Under the pieces are notes generated by a model. That model saw only the letters and a program-made list of their open reading frames with translations, did not search any database and had not been told where the DNA came from. From Citrobacter gillenii (GTDB taxonomy: Bacteria > Pseudomonadota > Gammaproteobacteria > Enterobacterales > Enterobacteriaceae): a DNA stretch of 64,000 nucleotides. The stretch spans positions 124,001 to 188,000 of the forward strand of contig NZ_SUQN01000004.1 in NCBI RefSeq assembly GCF_013337685.1. The letters are read 5' to 3'. Below, in pieces: positions 1 through 7,859 of the stretch (positions within the stretch are counted from its first letter, which is position 1; the number at the start of each line of letters is the position of its first letter). The position numbers and the translations under genes were made by a program.

Positions 1-586
1 AGTCGATAATCGACTGATGTGAATCCATAATGTGGTAATAGGTCGTGCGCCAAATATCAACGTCACATCCCGCTTCAGTCAAAATATCATAATAAGCATG
101 CACGCCGGGAAGAGGCGAACGACCGCGATCGGGATAATCCTGCTCATAGGCGACTTCACGCATTAAAATATGTGTCGGCTCCAGCCAGTTATCCGGCATT
201 TGCACAGCAAGTACGCCGTTACGGTGTAACTGCGAGACAAGATATGGGAATAATTCGTAGTGATCGGGTACCCACTGTAATGAAGCATTCGCATAAAGCA
301 GATCAAGAGGTTGCTCCGCCCGGAACTCGCTGATATCTGTTTCAACAAAATGACAGTTCGGTAAGGTTGCACGCGCCTCGTTGAGCATATTTGGCGAAGA
401 GTCCACGCCTGTTATGTTGGCCGAAGGCCATCGTTGATACAGTAATGACGTGCTATTTCCCGGACCGCACCCCAGATCGGCGACTGAACGAACATTTTCT
501 AACGCTACTCTGCTCAATAATTCTGCTGCGGGTCTTGAGCGTTCGCTGCCATATTGCAGATAAAGTGCAGGGTTCCAGTCGGCCAT
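1..586 (-). CDS. tam: Trans-aconitate 2-methyltransferase, 3' end outside window
   Basis: SAM-dependent methyltransferase that esterifies trans-aconitate, a spontaneous by-product of cis-aconitate that inhibits aconitase; cytosolic. The visible 195 N-terminal residues begin [20 protein letters not shown] and carry the SAM-binding motif [15 protein letters not shown] (about residues 34-48), followed by the acidic post-I motif [11 protein letters not shown]; this is the Tam pattern. The E. coli protein is about 252 residues, so roughly 57 lie beyond base 1. The ATG at 586-584 is preceded by an AGGAGATAG-type ribosome site. tam lies near dif in E. coli as well, so this is backbone. Substrate identity rests on family resemblance. 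Confidence 0.93.
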   Translation of the reverse strand, partial: MADWNPALYLQYGSERSRPAAELLSRVALENVRSVADLGCGPGNSTSLLYQRWPSANITGVDSSPNMLNEARATLPNCHFVETDISEFRAEQPLDLLYANASLQWVPDHYELFPYLVSQLHRNGVLAVQMPDNWLEPTHILMREVAYEQDYPDRGRSPLPGVHAYYDILTEAGCDVDIWRTTYYHIMDSHQSIID

Positions 587-666
587 GTAGCTATCTCCTG
601 TGTAAGATGAGATCGTATTCAATCTTCACGTTAAGCGTACGACATTATGGCTGTATTTGCTGAAGC

Positions 667-674
667 GGGAAGGG
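667..674 (+). other. KOPS octamer pointing to dif (left side)
   Basis: GGGAAGGG on the plus strand fits the FtsK-orienting polar sequence GGGNAGGG. It is about 1 kb left of dif and oriented towards it, as expected for the left arm of the terminus. Its role is inferred from the motif and from its pairing with the opposite-facing copy at 1751. Confidence 0.6.
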
Positions 675-743
675 CGCAGAAAAGTGTCTAGCGCGTAGAA
701 TAACGCTGAGTGATGATGTAAACATAATGGTAAGGAATGCAAT

Positions 744-1298
744 ATGATTGAAACATCAAGGCTCATTTTAAGGCAGTGGGGAAAAACAGATATGGCAGCC
801 TTTGCCGATCTGAATGCTGACCCAGATGTGATGCGCTTTTTTCCGGCACCGATGACGAGACAGGAGAGCGACAGTCTGGCAGAGAGATTCAGGGACGGAA
901 TAGAACAACGCGGCTGGGGTTTTTGGGCCGTTGAATCCAAAGAAACGCATGAATTTGTTGGCTGTGTCGGTCTGCACCCGCAGCCTGATAAATTTCCATT
1001 TTCTCCCTGTACCGAAATAGGCTGGCGTCTCAGCAAAACGTACTGGCATCAAGGGTTAGCCATGGAGGCTGCTGAAGCCTGTCTGCAATATGCTTTTACG
1101 GTTCTGATGCTGGATGAAGTCGTATCGTTTACATCGGTACTCAACAAACCTTCAGAACACTTAATGAAACGGCTTGGTATGAAAAAAGTGGAAGAGTTTC
1201 CGCATCCAGCGTTGCCGGCAAATCATCGGCTGTCCCTGCATGTTCTGTATCGAATCCAAAAGATTTCTGTATTGGTTAATTCTGAAGGCCAAGGATGA
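744..1298 (+). CDS. GNAT-family N-acetyltransferase (RimJ/RimL-like)
   Basis: 184-residue acetyl-CoA-dependent acetyltransferase of the Acetyltransf_3 (RimJ/RimL-like) type. It opens with the typical ETSRLILRQW strand, then FVGCVGLHP and the acceptor-side segment EIGWRLSKTYWHQGLAMEAA; the QGLAMEA part corresponds to the acetyl-CoA pyrophosphate-binding loop. The C-terminal NKPSEHLMKRLGMKKV is the usual late GNAT motif. The substrate may be a protein N-terminus or a small amine; the sequence does not say. The start has a GGTAAGGAAT site just upstream. The stop overlaps the start of the next small gene (ATGA), so the two are probably co-translated. Confidence 0.8.
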   Translation: MIETSRLILRQWGKTDMAAFADLNADPDVMRFFPAPMTRQESDSLAERFRDGIEQRGWGFWAVESKETHEFVGCVGLHPQPDKFPFSPCTEIGWRLSKTYWHQGLAMEAAEACLQYAFTVLMLDEVVSFTSVLNKPSEHLMKRLGMKKVEEFPHPALPANHRLSLHVLYRIQKISVLVNSEGQG

Positions 1299-1510
1299 AA
1301 ATGAGAGACAGTATTCGAGCAAAGATAGTGAAGGTATGTGAAGCCAAGATTGCAGCTAAAGGACCCGATGTGGGAGTCTCATTTTATGCTTTTTTTGCCA
1401 ACAAGAATGATGACCCTGAATTGCTCATGGAAGTAGCCCAATGGTGGATTATGGAAATGAAACTGGATCACTTTGAGAAAGCCCGAAAAGTTATAGCGCT
1501 TGTATTGTAG
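1295..1510 (+). CDS. Small uncharacterised protein, translationally coupled to GNAT gene
   Basis: 71 residues, not recognised. Its ATG overlaps the TGA of the acetyltransferase (ATGA); a second ATG lies two codons on. The protein is basic at the N-terminus (MKMRDSIRAKIVKVCEAKIAAK) and then mixed, with an aromatic-rich middle (VSFYAFFANKNDDPELLMEVAQWWIM). There is no signal peptide or membrane segment. Coding status is inferred from the stop-start overlap and from protein-like composition. It could modulate or be a target of the acetyltransferase, but nothing shows this. Confidence 0.55.
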   Translation: MKMRDSIRAKIVKVCEAKIAAKGPDVGVSFYAFFANKNDDPELLMEVAQWWIMEMKLDHFEKARKVIALVL

Positions 1511-1662
1511 AGCGTACTTGAGGTCATGGATTTGTCTGTGAATCGTACAATGACAGACATCATAACTATGTGAGGGCCGCACTGGAGAAATAGCGTTCAG
1601 AGTCTATCAACAACCAGACCAAGGATGACCATAAAGCGCTGGATTTTGTCTTATTCCACATT

Positions 1663-1690
1663 GGTGCGCATAATGTATATTATGTTAAAT
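1663..1690 (+). other. dif: dif site, XerC/XerD chromosome dimer resolution site
   Basis: 28-bp site made of an 11-bp XerC half (GGTGCGCATAA), a 6-bp centre (TGTATA) and an 11-bp XerD half (TTATGTTAAAT). It is identical to the E. coli dif site as I remember it. XerC and XerD recombine it at the septum to resolve chromosome dimers, activated by FtsK. It marks the replication terminus and the arm junction. The prophage relic beginning just right of it is consistent with the terminus being a favoured place for horizontal DNA. Confidence 0.95.
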
Positions 1691-1750
1691 GCAAAGGAAC
1701 ATGTAAAAAAGACGTGTTAATGCAGTCTGAATCGTGCCTGTCCGTTTGAT

Positions 1751-1758
1751 CCCTTCCC
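1751..1758 (-). other. KOPS octamer pointing to dif (right side)
   Basis: CCCTTCCC on the plus strand, that is GGGAAGGG on the minus strand, matching GGGNAGGG and pointing left towards dif only 60 bp away. Together with the plus-strand copy at 667 it shows the polarity switch expected across dif. Confidence 0.6.
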
Positions 1759-1837
1759 TGTCGTGACGCTGCGTGAATTCTGCAGATTTTCACCAGTAAT
1801 CCTGCACACGATTTCACGTAGCACACCACGCAGACAT

Positions 1838-1863
1838 AAAAAAACCGGCCATTGTGGCCGGTT
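1838..1863 (-). terminator. Intrinsic terminator after the antitoxin gene
   Basis: Read on the minus strand, an AACCGGCC/GGCCGGTT stem with a 5-nt loop is followed directly by a run of seven T. It lies 20 bp past the stop of the minus-strand antitoxin gene and separates the phage relic from dif. Confidence 0.85.
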
Positions 1864-1882
1864 CGTCGTGACGGTTTCTGAC

Positions 1883-2197
1883 TTAATGGATTTTTGCCCG
1901 GGCCGCTGCTTTCTCTGACTGGCGTTCTGCAGCTCTGACAACAGCCATAAACGCTTTGACACCCGGATCCACATCCGGCGACAACATGCGCATAATTGAT
2001 TTTGAATTCCTGCCGACCTCGTCAGAAATCGCTGGATAACCGCACGTGACCTTAATCAGCGTGCGTAGCATTCCTTTTGCGACTTCGATTTCACCGGCCA
2101 GGATTAACTCGTGGATCTCCTGGATAATCTGAACACGTGACCCGATGTCCTCTTTAAGCAGGTTTTCCCACATTTTTTCGATGTCATGCGCGGCCAT
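1883..2197 (-). CDS. Helix-turn-helix antitoxin-like DNA-binding protein in phage relic
   Basis: 104 residues. The central part (GYPAISDEVGRNSKSIMRML, about residues 53-72) resembles the DNA-binding helices of the small antitoxins encoded downstream of RelE/HigB-like toxins. The N-terminal half is helical and acidic, the tail Ala/Arg-rich. The upstream gene, whose stop overlaps this start, ends with a RelE-like C-terminus, so this was the second gene of a toxin-antitoxin operon. It now has only a truncated toxin partner, making it an orphan antitoxin or a regulator. A terminator follows. Family assignment is by resemblance only. Confidence 0.6.
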   Translation of the reverse strand: MAAHDIEKMWENLLKEDIGSRVQIIQEIHELILAGEIEVAKGMLRTLIKVTCGYPAISDEVGRNSKSIMRMLSPDVDPGVKAFMAVVRAAERQSEKAAARAKIH

Positions 2198-2342
2198 GTT
2201 TTTTACTCCTCAGATAATCAGCCCGATATTTTTCGGCGGCGTCCAGGTCGTTATTTTGCCGGTCCTTGAAACCGGCACACAGTAAAATGACAATCTCGTC
2301 GCCGTCCTGCATCAGATACACCCGAATGGCAATGCAGGCAAA
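2184..2342 (-). pseudogene. RelE/HigB-like toxin, C-terminal remnant
   Basis: Minus-strand reading frame encoding IRVYLMQDGDEIVILLCAGF and then KDRQNNDLDAAEKYRADYL. This is the end pattern of RelE/HigB-type mRNA-interferase toxins (strand RVY.., strand IVILL.GG.K..Q..DI..A). The N-terminal half is missing: an in-frame TAA (2345-2343) sits immediately upstream and the sequence beyond is unrelated. The stop overlaps the start of the antitoxin gene, the usual operon layout. The remnant is presumably inactive. Confidence 0.6.
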
Positions 2343-2564
2343 TTATTTATCGTCTGAAATCGTTTTGCATTCACACTTGCCACCTACACTGGCAGCGGTC
2401 AGACATAATTCACCGGTTATCGGTTCGTATTTTAGCGTTGCACCTGGCATGACCTGCGCGTGTGTAACCGTGCCGCCGCCTGACCTGTTTGTTTTTGTAT
2501 ACGACGCCGCCGAGAACCCAAAAAAGTGACAGTGTAAGTTTTCCAGAATGTATTTACTGACCAT
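2343..2564 (-). other. Open frame of unknown origin in degraded phage region
   Basis: A 73-codon open frame (MVSKYILENLHCHFFGFSAA...) running into the toxin remnant through an in-frame TAA. It is cysteine-containing near the end (GGKCECKTISDDK) and matches nothing I recognise. Given the broken genes on both sides it is probably a fragment of a phage structural gene that lost its frame, not a functional gene. There is no convincing ribosome site. Confidence 0.25.
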
Positions 2565-2741
2565 CAGTGACCCTGCCAGCGCGTGCGACTTTTTCGGACG
2601 TCAACATGTGTGAATGTCGGATAAATACCGATCCCGCCTGTAGGTAAAATAGTTTCGGTCGATTTTTTCCCGATGATTCTTTCCCGCTCGCGCTTGCATC
2701 GCCGGATTTATTCTTCGCCGGTGGCGCGTTTTTTTGTATAT

Positions 2742-3095
2742 GCAAACGTTACTGTTTTTACTGATTGTACGCCGAAAAGAATTCCCCGCTATCCCATATC
2801 GCCTGCATATTCGCCACGGCGGCTGCAGCGGCGACAGAATCCCACACCCGACGCCCTGACAACCCCCGTCTGATAAACGCTTGTGACGATGCCCTCGAAA
2901 CTGATTTCAGGCTGATTCGTTACGATACCGTCAGCAATTTTATAACCTGTCTCCAGTGCCGCTTCCGCCACGTCGCGCGACAGCTCGTAACCCTCGCTCG
3001 TCTTGGCATCAAAGGTGATGGCAAGCCCGGATTCGGTGACAATATTGCAGTGTTACTTTGTGGGGGTTTAACCCGCCGTTGCTGATTGCCGTCAT
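2742..3095 (-). pseudogene. Phage Dit-like tail protein relic with frameshifts
   Basis: Starting from an ATG at 3095-3093 (MTAISNGGLNPHKV), then after a frame change, the minus strand reads NIVTESGLAITFDAKTSEGY followed by ELSRDVAEAALETGYKIADG and IVTNQPEISFEGIVTS. This resembles the N-terminal domain of Dit-like phage tail proteins (a VTE.....S.DVTEHPVE.G..I.DH...P..I...G pattern). A further frame change gives VWDSVAAAAAVANMQAIWDS before stops. At least two frameshifts are needed to read it through, so it is a decayed prophage gene. Identification is by pattern memory and is moderate. Confidence 0.45.
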
Positions 3096-3220
3096 ATTTA
3101 ATTAACGAATCAATTTAAATGTGTTTATATCCTAGACATGATGCTTTAAAAAACATTTGCTATAGGTGGTGTGCGTAGGTGTATGATGACCGCACTTTTA
3201 ATATTTCAAAGGGATTGATT

Positions 3221-3475
3221 ATGGCTTTTAAAGAGTTTGCAACGTTTGGTACTTTAATAACACCAAAAATACTCGTCGCCGTTTACTGGGTATTAACTAT
3301 TATTTATATTATTGCTGCTGTTATATTTGCATTTAACGGTAATTTTAACGTCAGTGGTTTAAGTATTCTTGTTTTGGTTATTACTCGCATTTCATTTGAA
3401 CTGATAATGATTTCGTTTAAAAATAACGAATTTCTGTTCCGCATTTGTAATGCACTAGAAAAAGACAAGCAATAA
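3221..3475 (+). CDS. DUF4282-family small membrane protein
   Basis: 84 residues with two predicted transmembrane helices (about residues 16-39 and 44-64) and short charged ends. The opening FKEFATFGTLITPKILVAVYW and the RISFELIMISFKNNE segment match the DUF4282 family, whose function is not established. The ATG at 3221 has an AAAGGGATTG site upstream; an in-frame GTG at 3179 is less likely because the family starts near the FATF motif. A strong terminator follows six bases after the stop. Base composition is AT-richer than the flanking backbone, consistent with acquired DNA. Confidence 0.7.
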   Translation: MAFKEFATFGTLITPKILVAVYWVLTIIYIIAAVIFAFNGNFNVSGLSILVLVITRISFELIMISFKNNEFLFRICNALEKDKQ

Positions 3476-3480
3476 ACATC

Positions 3481-3507
3481 AGCCCCGCATTGACGCGGGG
3501 CTTTTTT
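3481..3507 (+). terminator. Terminator of the DUF4282 gene
   Basis: AGCCCCGC/GCGGGGCT stem with a 6-nt loop followed by six T, immediately after the DUF4282 stop codon. Confidence 0.9.
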
Positions 3508-3819
3508 AGTCTGACACAGCGCCCGCTGTTTCTGCCAGATTAAAAGGTAGCTGCCGAACATGGAAGAAAATATACTCCCGCCGTTCCCGTCCATCTATGA
3601 TTTGAAATCACTTATCACTTCACACACAAGCCACACTGCCGCCCCAACCCACATCCACCACTCTTATGAATTCCATTCATAGCGTCTATTTAAGCAGCGT
3701 AATTATCTTTAACCGCAACTTCGTTAATCTGGGTCTATCGCGTGAACACGCAAGCGGAAAGTGGCGACAGCTGATGGACATACCCCAGCCTGCAAGGCTG
3801 GGGCTTCATTAGAGGCTAA
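3508..3819. other. Stretch without a convincing gene
   Basis: A 40-codon open frame at 3560-3679 (MEENILPPFPSIYDLKSL...) has no recognisable relative. A short frame ending at 3812 (GLSREHASGKWRQLMDI) may be the tail of a lost gene. A CCCCAGCC/GGCTGGGG hairpin at 3783-3803 looks like a weak terminator for such a plus-strand remnant. Nothing else is apparent. Confidence 0.4.
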
Positions 3820-4680
3820 CTAAATATTCTTATCGAAGAAGACGTCTAACTTTTGCATTGCCTGGTCAACGTATTTGGGCACCCAATACGTCTCGATATG
3901 GGTAGCGCCATCGATCAGGAAGAGTTCTTTGTCCTTCGTACCGGTGGCTTTCGCGAACGCATCTTCAGTCATATAGAGCGTATCCGCTTTTGTACCGGCA
4001 ATCATCAGCAGCGGTTTATTAATGAGATTGATATGGTCCGTGACGTCAAAGCTCATCAAATCCAGAAGACTACTGGTGGTGTATTTAAACGTGGAGTTTG
4101 GGTGCGCGTGGGTTTTCCAGTAGTACTCGTAGCCCTGGCGATACAAGGCGAAAGGTAATTTAGCAATCTGTTCATCAGTCAGGTTGGCATCACCGGAGTA
4201 AAGCACTTCTCCTCCGGCAGCTTCCTGAGCACGTGCATCGGAAGCCTGCTGAAGACGCTGCTGGATAGTATCCAGCTGTGAATCCTGCATACCGTTGCGG
4301 CGCACAAGGCCTGAATTAAACATGCTGATGGTGGCTATCGATTTAAACCGCTTGTCAGTTTCAGCCGCAACAAGTGAATACCCGCCGCCACCGCAAATAC
4401 CCAGCAGACCAAGGCGGGCGGTATCTACACCAGGATACTGGCTGATGTAGTCAGCCATACCGTGGATATCCTCAATGCGATAAGCGGGTTTATCCACGCT
4501 GCGCGGCATCCCACCGCTGGCGCCCTGATACGCCGCGTCGGCGGTAATTGTGATGTAACCCTGCTCGGCTAGACGCTGGGCATACAACCCGGCGACCTGT
4601 TCTTTTACGCCGCCATTAGGATGCGCGACCACCACGGCAGGGTATTTTTTGGCGGGATCGTAGTTTGGCGATATTTTCGC
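3820..4680 (-). pseudogene. Dienelactone-hydrolase-like alpha/beta hydrolase, 5' end lost
   Basis: About 285 residues of an alpha/beta hydrolase of the dienelactone/acetyl-xylan-esterase-like type. It begins inside the family at NYDPAKKYPAVVVAHPNGG and includes the nucleophile elbow GLLGICGGGGYSL (Cys in GICGGG, as in dienelactone hydrolases), a late Asp (AGTKADTLY) and a C-terminal His (IDGATHIETY). Homology stops upstream near 4680, where the sequence becomes the reverse strand of a CMD-family gene. The open frame continues to 4947 only by chance. Start codon and promoter are therefore missing and it is treated as a pseudogene. Confidence 0.75.
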
Positions 4681-4906
4681 CCGCGATAACCTCGACTGGC
4701 AAAGCCGCGAGCTGGCAACGGTTGGCGCATTAGCCGCCACGCCGGGCGTGGAATCACAACTGCTGTCACATACGCGAGCCAGCATGCGGGTCGGCCTGAC
4801 GGCAGCGCAGTTGCGCCAACTGGCAAAGGTGCTGCGTGAACATGGCGAAAGTGATGCAGCAACGCGAGCTGAAAAGGCGCTACAGCAGGCGCTCGATAGC
4901 AAATAA
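4664..4906 (+). pseudogene. Carboxymuconolactone decarboxylase-like protein, C-terminal fragment
   Basis: Plus-strand reading FGDIFARDNLDWQSRELATV and then GALAATPGVESQLLSHTRAS, ending at a TAA at 4904-4906. This is the C-terminal CMD domain pattern (RD..DWQ.RELATV..LAA). An in-frame TAG lies directly before it at 4661, so the N-terminal part is absent. The fragment abuts, head to head, the truncated hydrolase on the other strand: a rearrangement junction. It differs from the CMD protein encoded at 7860-8651 and is not a duplicate of it. Confidence 0.7.
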
Positions 4907-5044
4907 GTTAAGTTGGCTAGAGACGATACGCAGTTAATCGTCCGCATTCATGAGTCTGCCAAATAAGGGCAATCAGGGGTGCTAAATAATTAACGCTGAC
5001 AACTCAGATATGATTGAACGGCAAACATAACAGAGGATGTAATA

Positions 5045-6109
5045 TTGAAGACAATCTTAAAAACGCTGGCCATCTGCATCATGGCGGGTGGCCTGGTGGC
5101 TCAGTCGGTCTATGCCGAGCCGCTGGTCATTCAGGAACAGGGAAGCTTTTCTGCAGGTGGCACTATCATCACCGCGCCTGGAACATTTGACGCGAAAAAG
5201 CCGCTGGATTCTGCTGGCCAAACCTATCATGGCGATCATGCATCTGTGTTCTACCAAATTCCGGAAAATCCGCATAAATACCCTATCGTCATGCTGCACG
5301 GCGCAGGTCAGTTCTCCCGTACCTGGGAAAGTACCCCGGATGGTCGCGAAGGGTTCCAGAACATCTTCCTGCGTCGCGGGTTCTCAACTTATCTTGTCGA
5401 TCAGCCTCGCCGGGGCAGCGCCGGTCGCACGACTGTAGAAGGTACTGTTACGCCAAAACCGGATGAACAGATGTGGTTCAACCAGTTCCGCGTTGGCGTG
5501 TGGCCAGAGTATTTTAAAGGCGTTCAGTTCTCTCACGACAAAGAAGCACTGAATCAGTATTTCCGTCAGATGACCCCAAATACCGGGCCGTTTGATATCA
5601 ATGTCATCTCTGATGCGATGTCCGCCGTCGTGGATAAATCCGGCCCCGCTATCCTCTTCACCCACTCTCAGGGTGGCGGACCAGGCTGGTACACGGCGAT
5701 GAAAAATGACAAGGTCAAAGCCATTGTCGCCTTCGAGCCAGGCAGCAGCTTTGTCTTCCCGGAAAAAGAACTCCCTGCCCCTATGCCAAGCGCATTCGAC
5801 ACGCTGAAGGGTGAGTCTGTGCCAATGGCGCAGTTTATGGCACTGACCAAAATCCCGATTCTGATTATTTACGGCGATAACATACCGGATAAACCTGTCG
5901 CCATGCCCGCGCAGGACAGCTGGCGCGTACGTCTGGCAATGGCTCGTGAGTGGCGTGACGTGGTGAACAAACATGGCGGGGATGTGACAGTGACGCATCT
6001 GCCAGAAGTGGGAATCAAAGGGAATACCCACTTCCCGTTCTCTGATTTAAATAATGTGCAGATTGCTGATTTGGTGAGTCAGTTTTTGAAAGAGAAAAAT
6101 CTGCAATAG
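5045..6109 (+). CDS. Secreted alpha/beta-hydrolase (esterase-like)
   Basis: 354 residues with a Sec signal peptide (KTILKTLAICIMAGGLVAQSVYA, cleavage before EPLV), so probably periplasmic. The hydrolase core shows PIVMLHGAGQFSRTWE (oxyanion region), the nucleophile elbow LFTHSQGGGPGW (Ser near residue 206) and a late NTHFPF with the likely catalytic His. The start is a TTG preceded by AGAGGATG; no better ATG fits the signal peptide. Family members are annotated as esterases; the substrate is unknown. It lies between a hydrolase/CMD junction and a convergent aldo-keto reductase, within a cluster of small-molecule redox and hydrolysis genes. Confidence 0.75.
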   Translation: MKTILKTLAICIMAGGLVAQSVYAEPLVIQEQGSFSAGGTIITAPGTFDAKKPLDSAGQTYHGDHASVFYQIPENPHKYPIVMLHGAGQFSRTWESTPDGREGFQNIFLRRGFSTYLVDQPRRGSAGRTTVEGTVTPKPDEQMWFNQFRVGVWPEYFKGVQFSHDKEALNQYFRQMTPNTGPFDINVISDAMSAVVDKSGPAILFTHSQGGGPGWYTAMKNDKVKAIVAFEPGSSFVFPEKELPAPMPSAFDTLKGESVPMAQFMALTKIPILIIYGDNIPDKPVAMPAQDSWRVRLAMAREWRDVVNKHGGDVTVTHLPEVGIKGNTHFPFSDLNNVQIADLVSQFLKEKNLQ

Positions 6110-6119
6110 AAAGAAGTCG

Positions 6120-6149
6120 TATTGAGCCTTCATTATTGAAGGCTCAATA
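6120..6149. terminator. Hairpin between convergent genes
   Basis: Perfect 13-bp inverted repeat (TATTGAGCCTTCA and its complement) with a TTAT loop, between the convergent esterase and aldo-keto reductase genes. It lacks a long T run, so bidirectional termination is plausible but not certain. Confidence 0.6.
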
Positions 6150-6161
6150 CTAATATCAGCA

Positions 6162-7034
6162 TTAACGATCGTGAATTTTTACACCAAGACAGCCACGCAC
6201 AAATTCAGGATTAAAGTGTTTCACGGCATCACCAACATAGCCTAAATCGAGTGAGCTGATTTGTGCCATTTCGCGCTCAGTCAATGAGAAATCCCAGATG
6301 GCAAAGTTCTCTTCAATACGTTCCTGACGGGTGGATTTAGGGATGACAGTGACACCACGCTGTACATTCCAGCGCAGGACAACCTGAGCAACCGTTTTTT
6401 TGTGAGCATCGGCAATTTGTTGCAGCAGTTCATTCTCATAGGGCTTATGTCTTCCGCCACCTAAGGGTGCCCAGGCTTCCGGCTGAACGTTGTAATACTT
6501 CATGGTTTCAAGTGCAGCAGGCTGAGCAAAGTAAGGATGCAATTCAACCTGATTCACCATTGGCTTGATTCTGACGGTTTCGCAGAAGTTTGCTAATACA
6601 TGAGCATAGAAATTGGACACCCCAATTGCCTTAAGCTTACCGGCATCATAGGCATCTTCCAGTGCACGCCACGCGCTGAAATAATCACGCATGGCCTGAT
6701 GCAGTAAATAAAGGTCAAAATATTCCAGCCCAGATTTTTCTAACGACGCTTCAATCCCGGCTTTGGCCATATCGTAATTGGCCATGTCTTGTACCCACAG
6801 TTTTGAGGTAATAAATAGCTCTGCGCGGCTACATAACCCTTCGGCAATGGCCTCGCGCACTGCGTCACCAACGGCATCTTCATTACCGTAAACTGCTGCG
6901 GTATCGATAAGGCGATAGCCAGCACGAATAGCAGTCAATACAGACTGTTTACATTCTTCTTTATCTGTTACCTGAAAAACACCAAAGCCAGCCATCGGCA
7001 TTTTCAGGTTGTTGTTTAATAATGAATAATCCAC
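6162..7034 (-). CDS. Aldo/keto reductase
   Basis: 290-residue NADPH-dependent aldo-keto reductase. The catalytic tetrad is visible: Asp and Tyr in LIDTAAVYGNE (about residues 42-52), Lys in FITSKLW and His in LYLLHQAM. The C-terminal VIPKSTRQERIEENFAIWDF is the usual cofactor-phosphate-binding segment. It resembles the 2,5-diketo-gluconate reductase/YdjG-like group; the substrate is unknown. A LysR-type remnant is encoded divergently about 220 bp away and may once have controlled it, as LysR/AKR pairs are common in such clusters. Confidence 0.88.
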   Translation of the reverse strand: MDYSLLNNNLKMPMAGFGVFQVTDKEECKQSVLTAIRAGYRLIDTAAVYGNEDAVGDAVREAIAEGLCSRAELFITSKLWVQDMANYDMAKAGIEASLEKSGLEYFDLYLLHQAMRDYFSAWRALEDAYDAGKLKAIGVSNFYAHVLANFCETVRIKPMVNQVELHPYFAQPAALETMKYYNVQPEAWAPLGGGRHKPYENELLQQIADAHKKTVAQVVLRWNVQRGVTVIPKSTRQERIEENFAIWDFSLTEREMAQISSLDLGYVGDAVKHFNPEFVRGCLGVKIHDR

Positions 7035-7254
7035 TATTGAATTCCTCTGTTATACCTAATCAATCATTCTAGAATAAAAAGACAGACATGAGTAAGGCGC
7101 GAAATCTGATATGACTTATGCACGATTTTCATAAATTACGCCCTCTGAAGCCGACCCGGTTAAAATCAGTAAATTGCCCATCCATTAAGTGCCCCTTCGC
7201 TATGCATTACGCTACACTACCCCTTCACTCTCTTTTGGCAGTAAGGGGCACAGG

Positions 7255-7770
7255 TTGGCACGGGAAAACCTTAATGATTTAATGGCGTTTATAGTCGTCG
7301 CGCGTGAAAAGAGCTTTACCAAAGCAGCGGCGCATTTAGGCGTTTCACAATCAGCCCTCAGCCATACCATTCGAACCCTCGAATCCCGTCTTGGGATGAA
7401 ACTTCTGACCCGAACCACGCGCAGTATTTCGTTGACCGATATAGGGCAATCCATGTTGGATGACCTCGGCCCTTATATCGATGGGATCCAGGGGAGAAAA
7501 GAGGGTAAGAGCCTGAACGTCAAAGTTAGCGGTCAGCTTGTGTTTAGCCGTATCTATCAGAATCTACAGGCTGCCATAGAAGGATACGGACTGGCATATG
7601 TTCCCCGTGATATCGCTGAGAAACAGCTCGCCCACGGCGAACTGATTAGCGTCCTTGAAGACTGGTGTCCTTACTGGGATGGTTATTACATTTACTACCC
7701 GGAAAACAGAAATCACTCGAAAGCTTTCCAGCTCGTTATTGACGCGCTGCGCCACTACAAACATCCCTGA
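7255..7770 (+). pseudogene. LysR-type regulator with internal in-frame deletion
   Basis: 171 codons from a TTG start (AGGGG just upstream) that gives the family opening ARENLNDLMAFIVVAREKSF. The winged helix-turn-helix is intact ([20 protein letters not shown]) through LTRTTRSISLTD. After LGPYIDGIQ the sequence jumps to GRKEGKSLNVKVSGQLVFS, which lies near the end of the effector domain, then AYVPRDIAEKQL and the usual C-terminus. LysR proteins run near 300 residues, so about 120 central residues forming most of the ligand pocket are gone without breaking the frame. It may still bind DNA but should not respond normally to an inducer. Confidence 0.8.
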
Positions 7771-7815
7771 GTATTCCCTGGCAGGATTAACGACATATGA
7801 CTCCAGGGAGAATAA

Positions 7816-7845
7816 AGCCAGCACCTGTTCAGGTCCTGGCTTTTG
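7816..7845 (+). terminator. Terminator after the truncated LysR gene
   Basis: AGCCAG..CCTG/CAGG..CTGGCT hairpin with a TT loop followed by TTTTGCT, 46 bp past the LysR stop; it also separates the convergent CMD lipoprotein gene. Confidence 0.75.
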
Positions 7846-7859
7846 CTCATCGTCATCCG

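Noticed and set aside
391..663. Plus-strand 90-codon frame antisense to tam
   Set aside because: No domain, no ribosome site, and fully explained by overlap with tam.
4681..4947. N-terminal extension of the hydrolase ORF (MRTINCVSSLANLTYLLSSA...)
   Set aside because: It is the antisense of the CMD fragment and unrelated to hydrolases; chance open frame across a junction.
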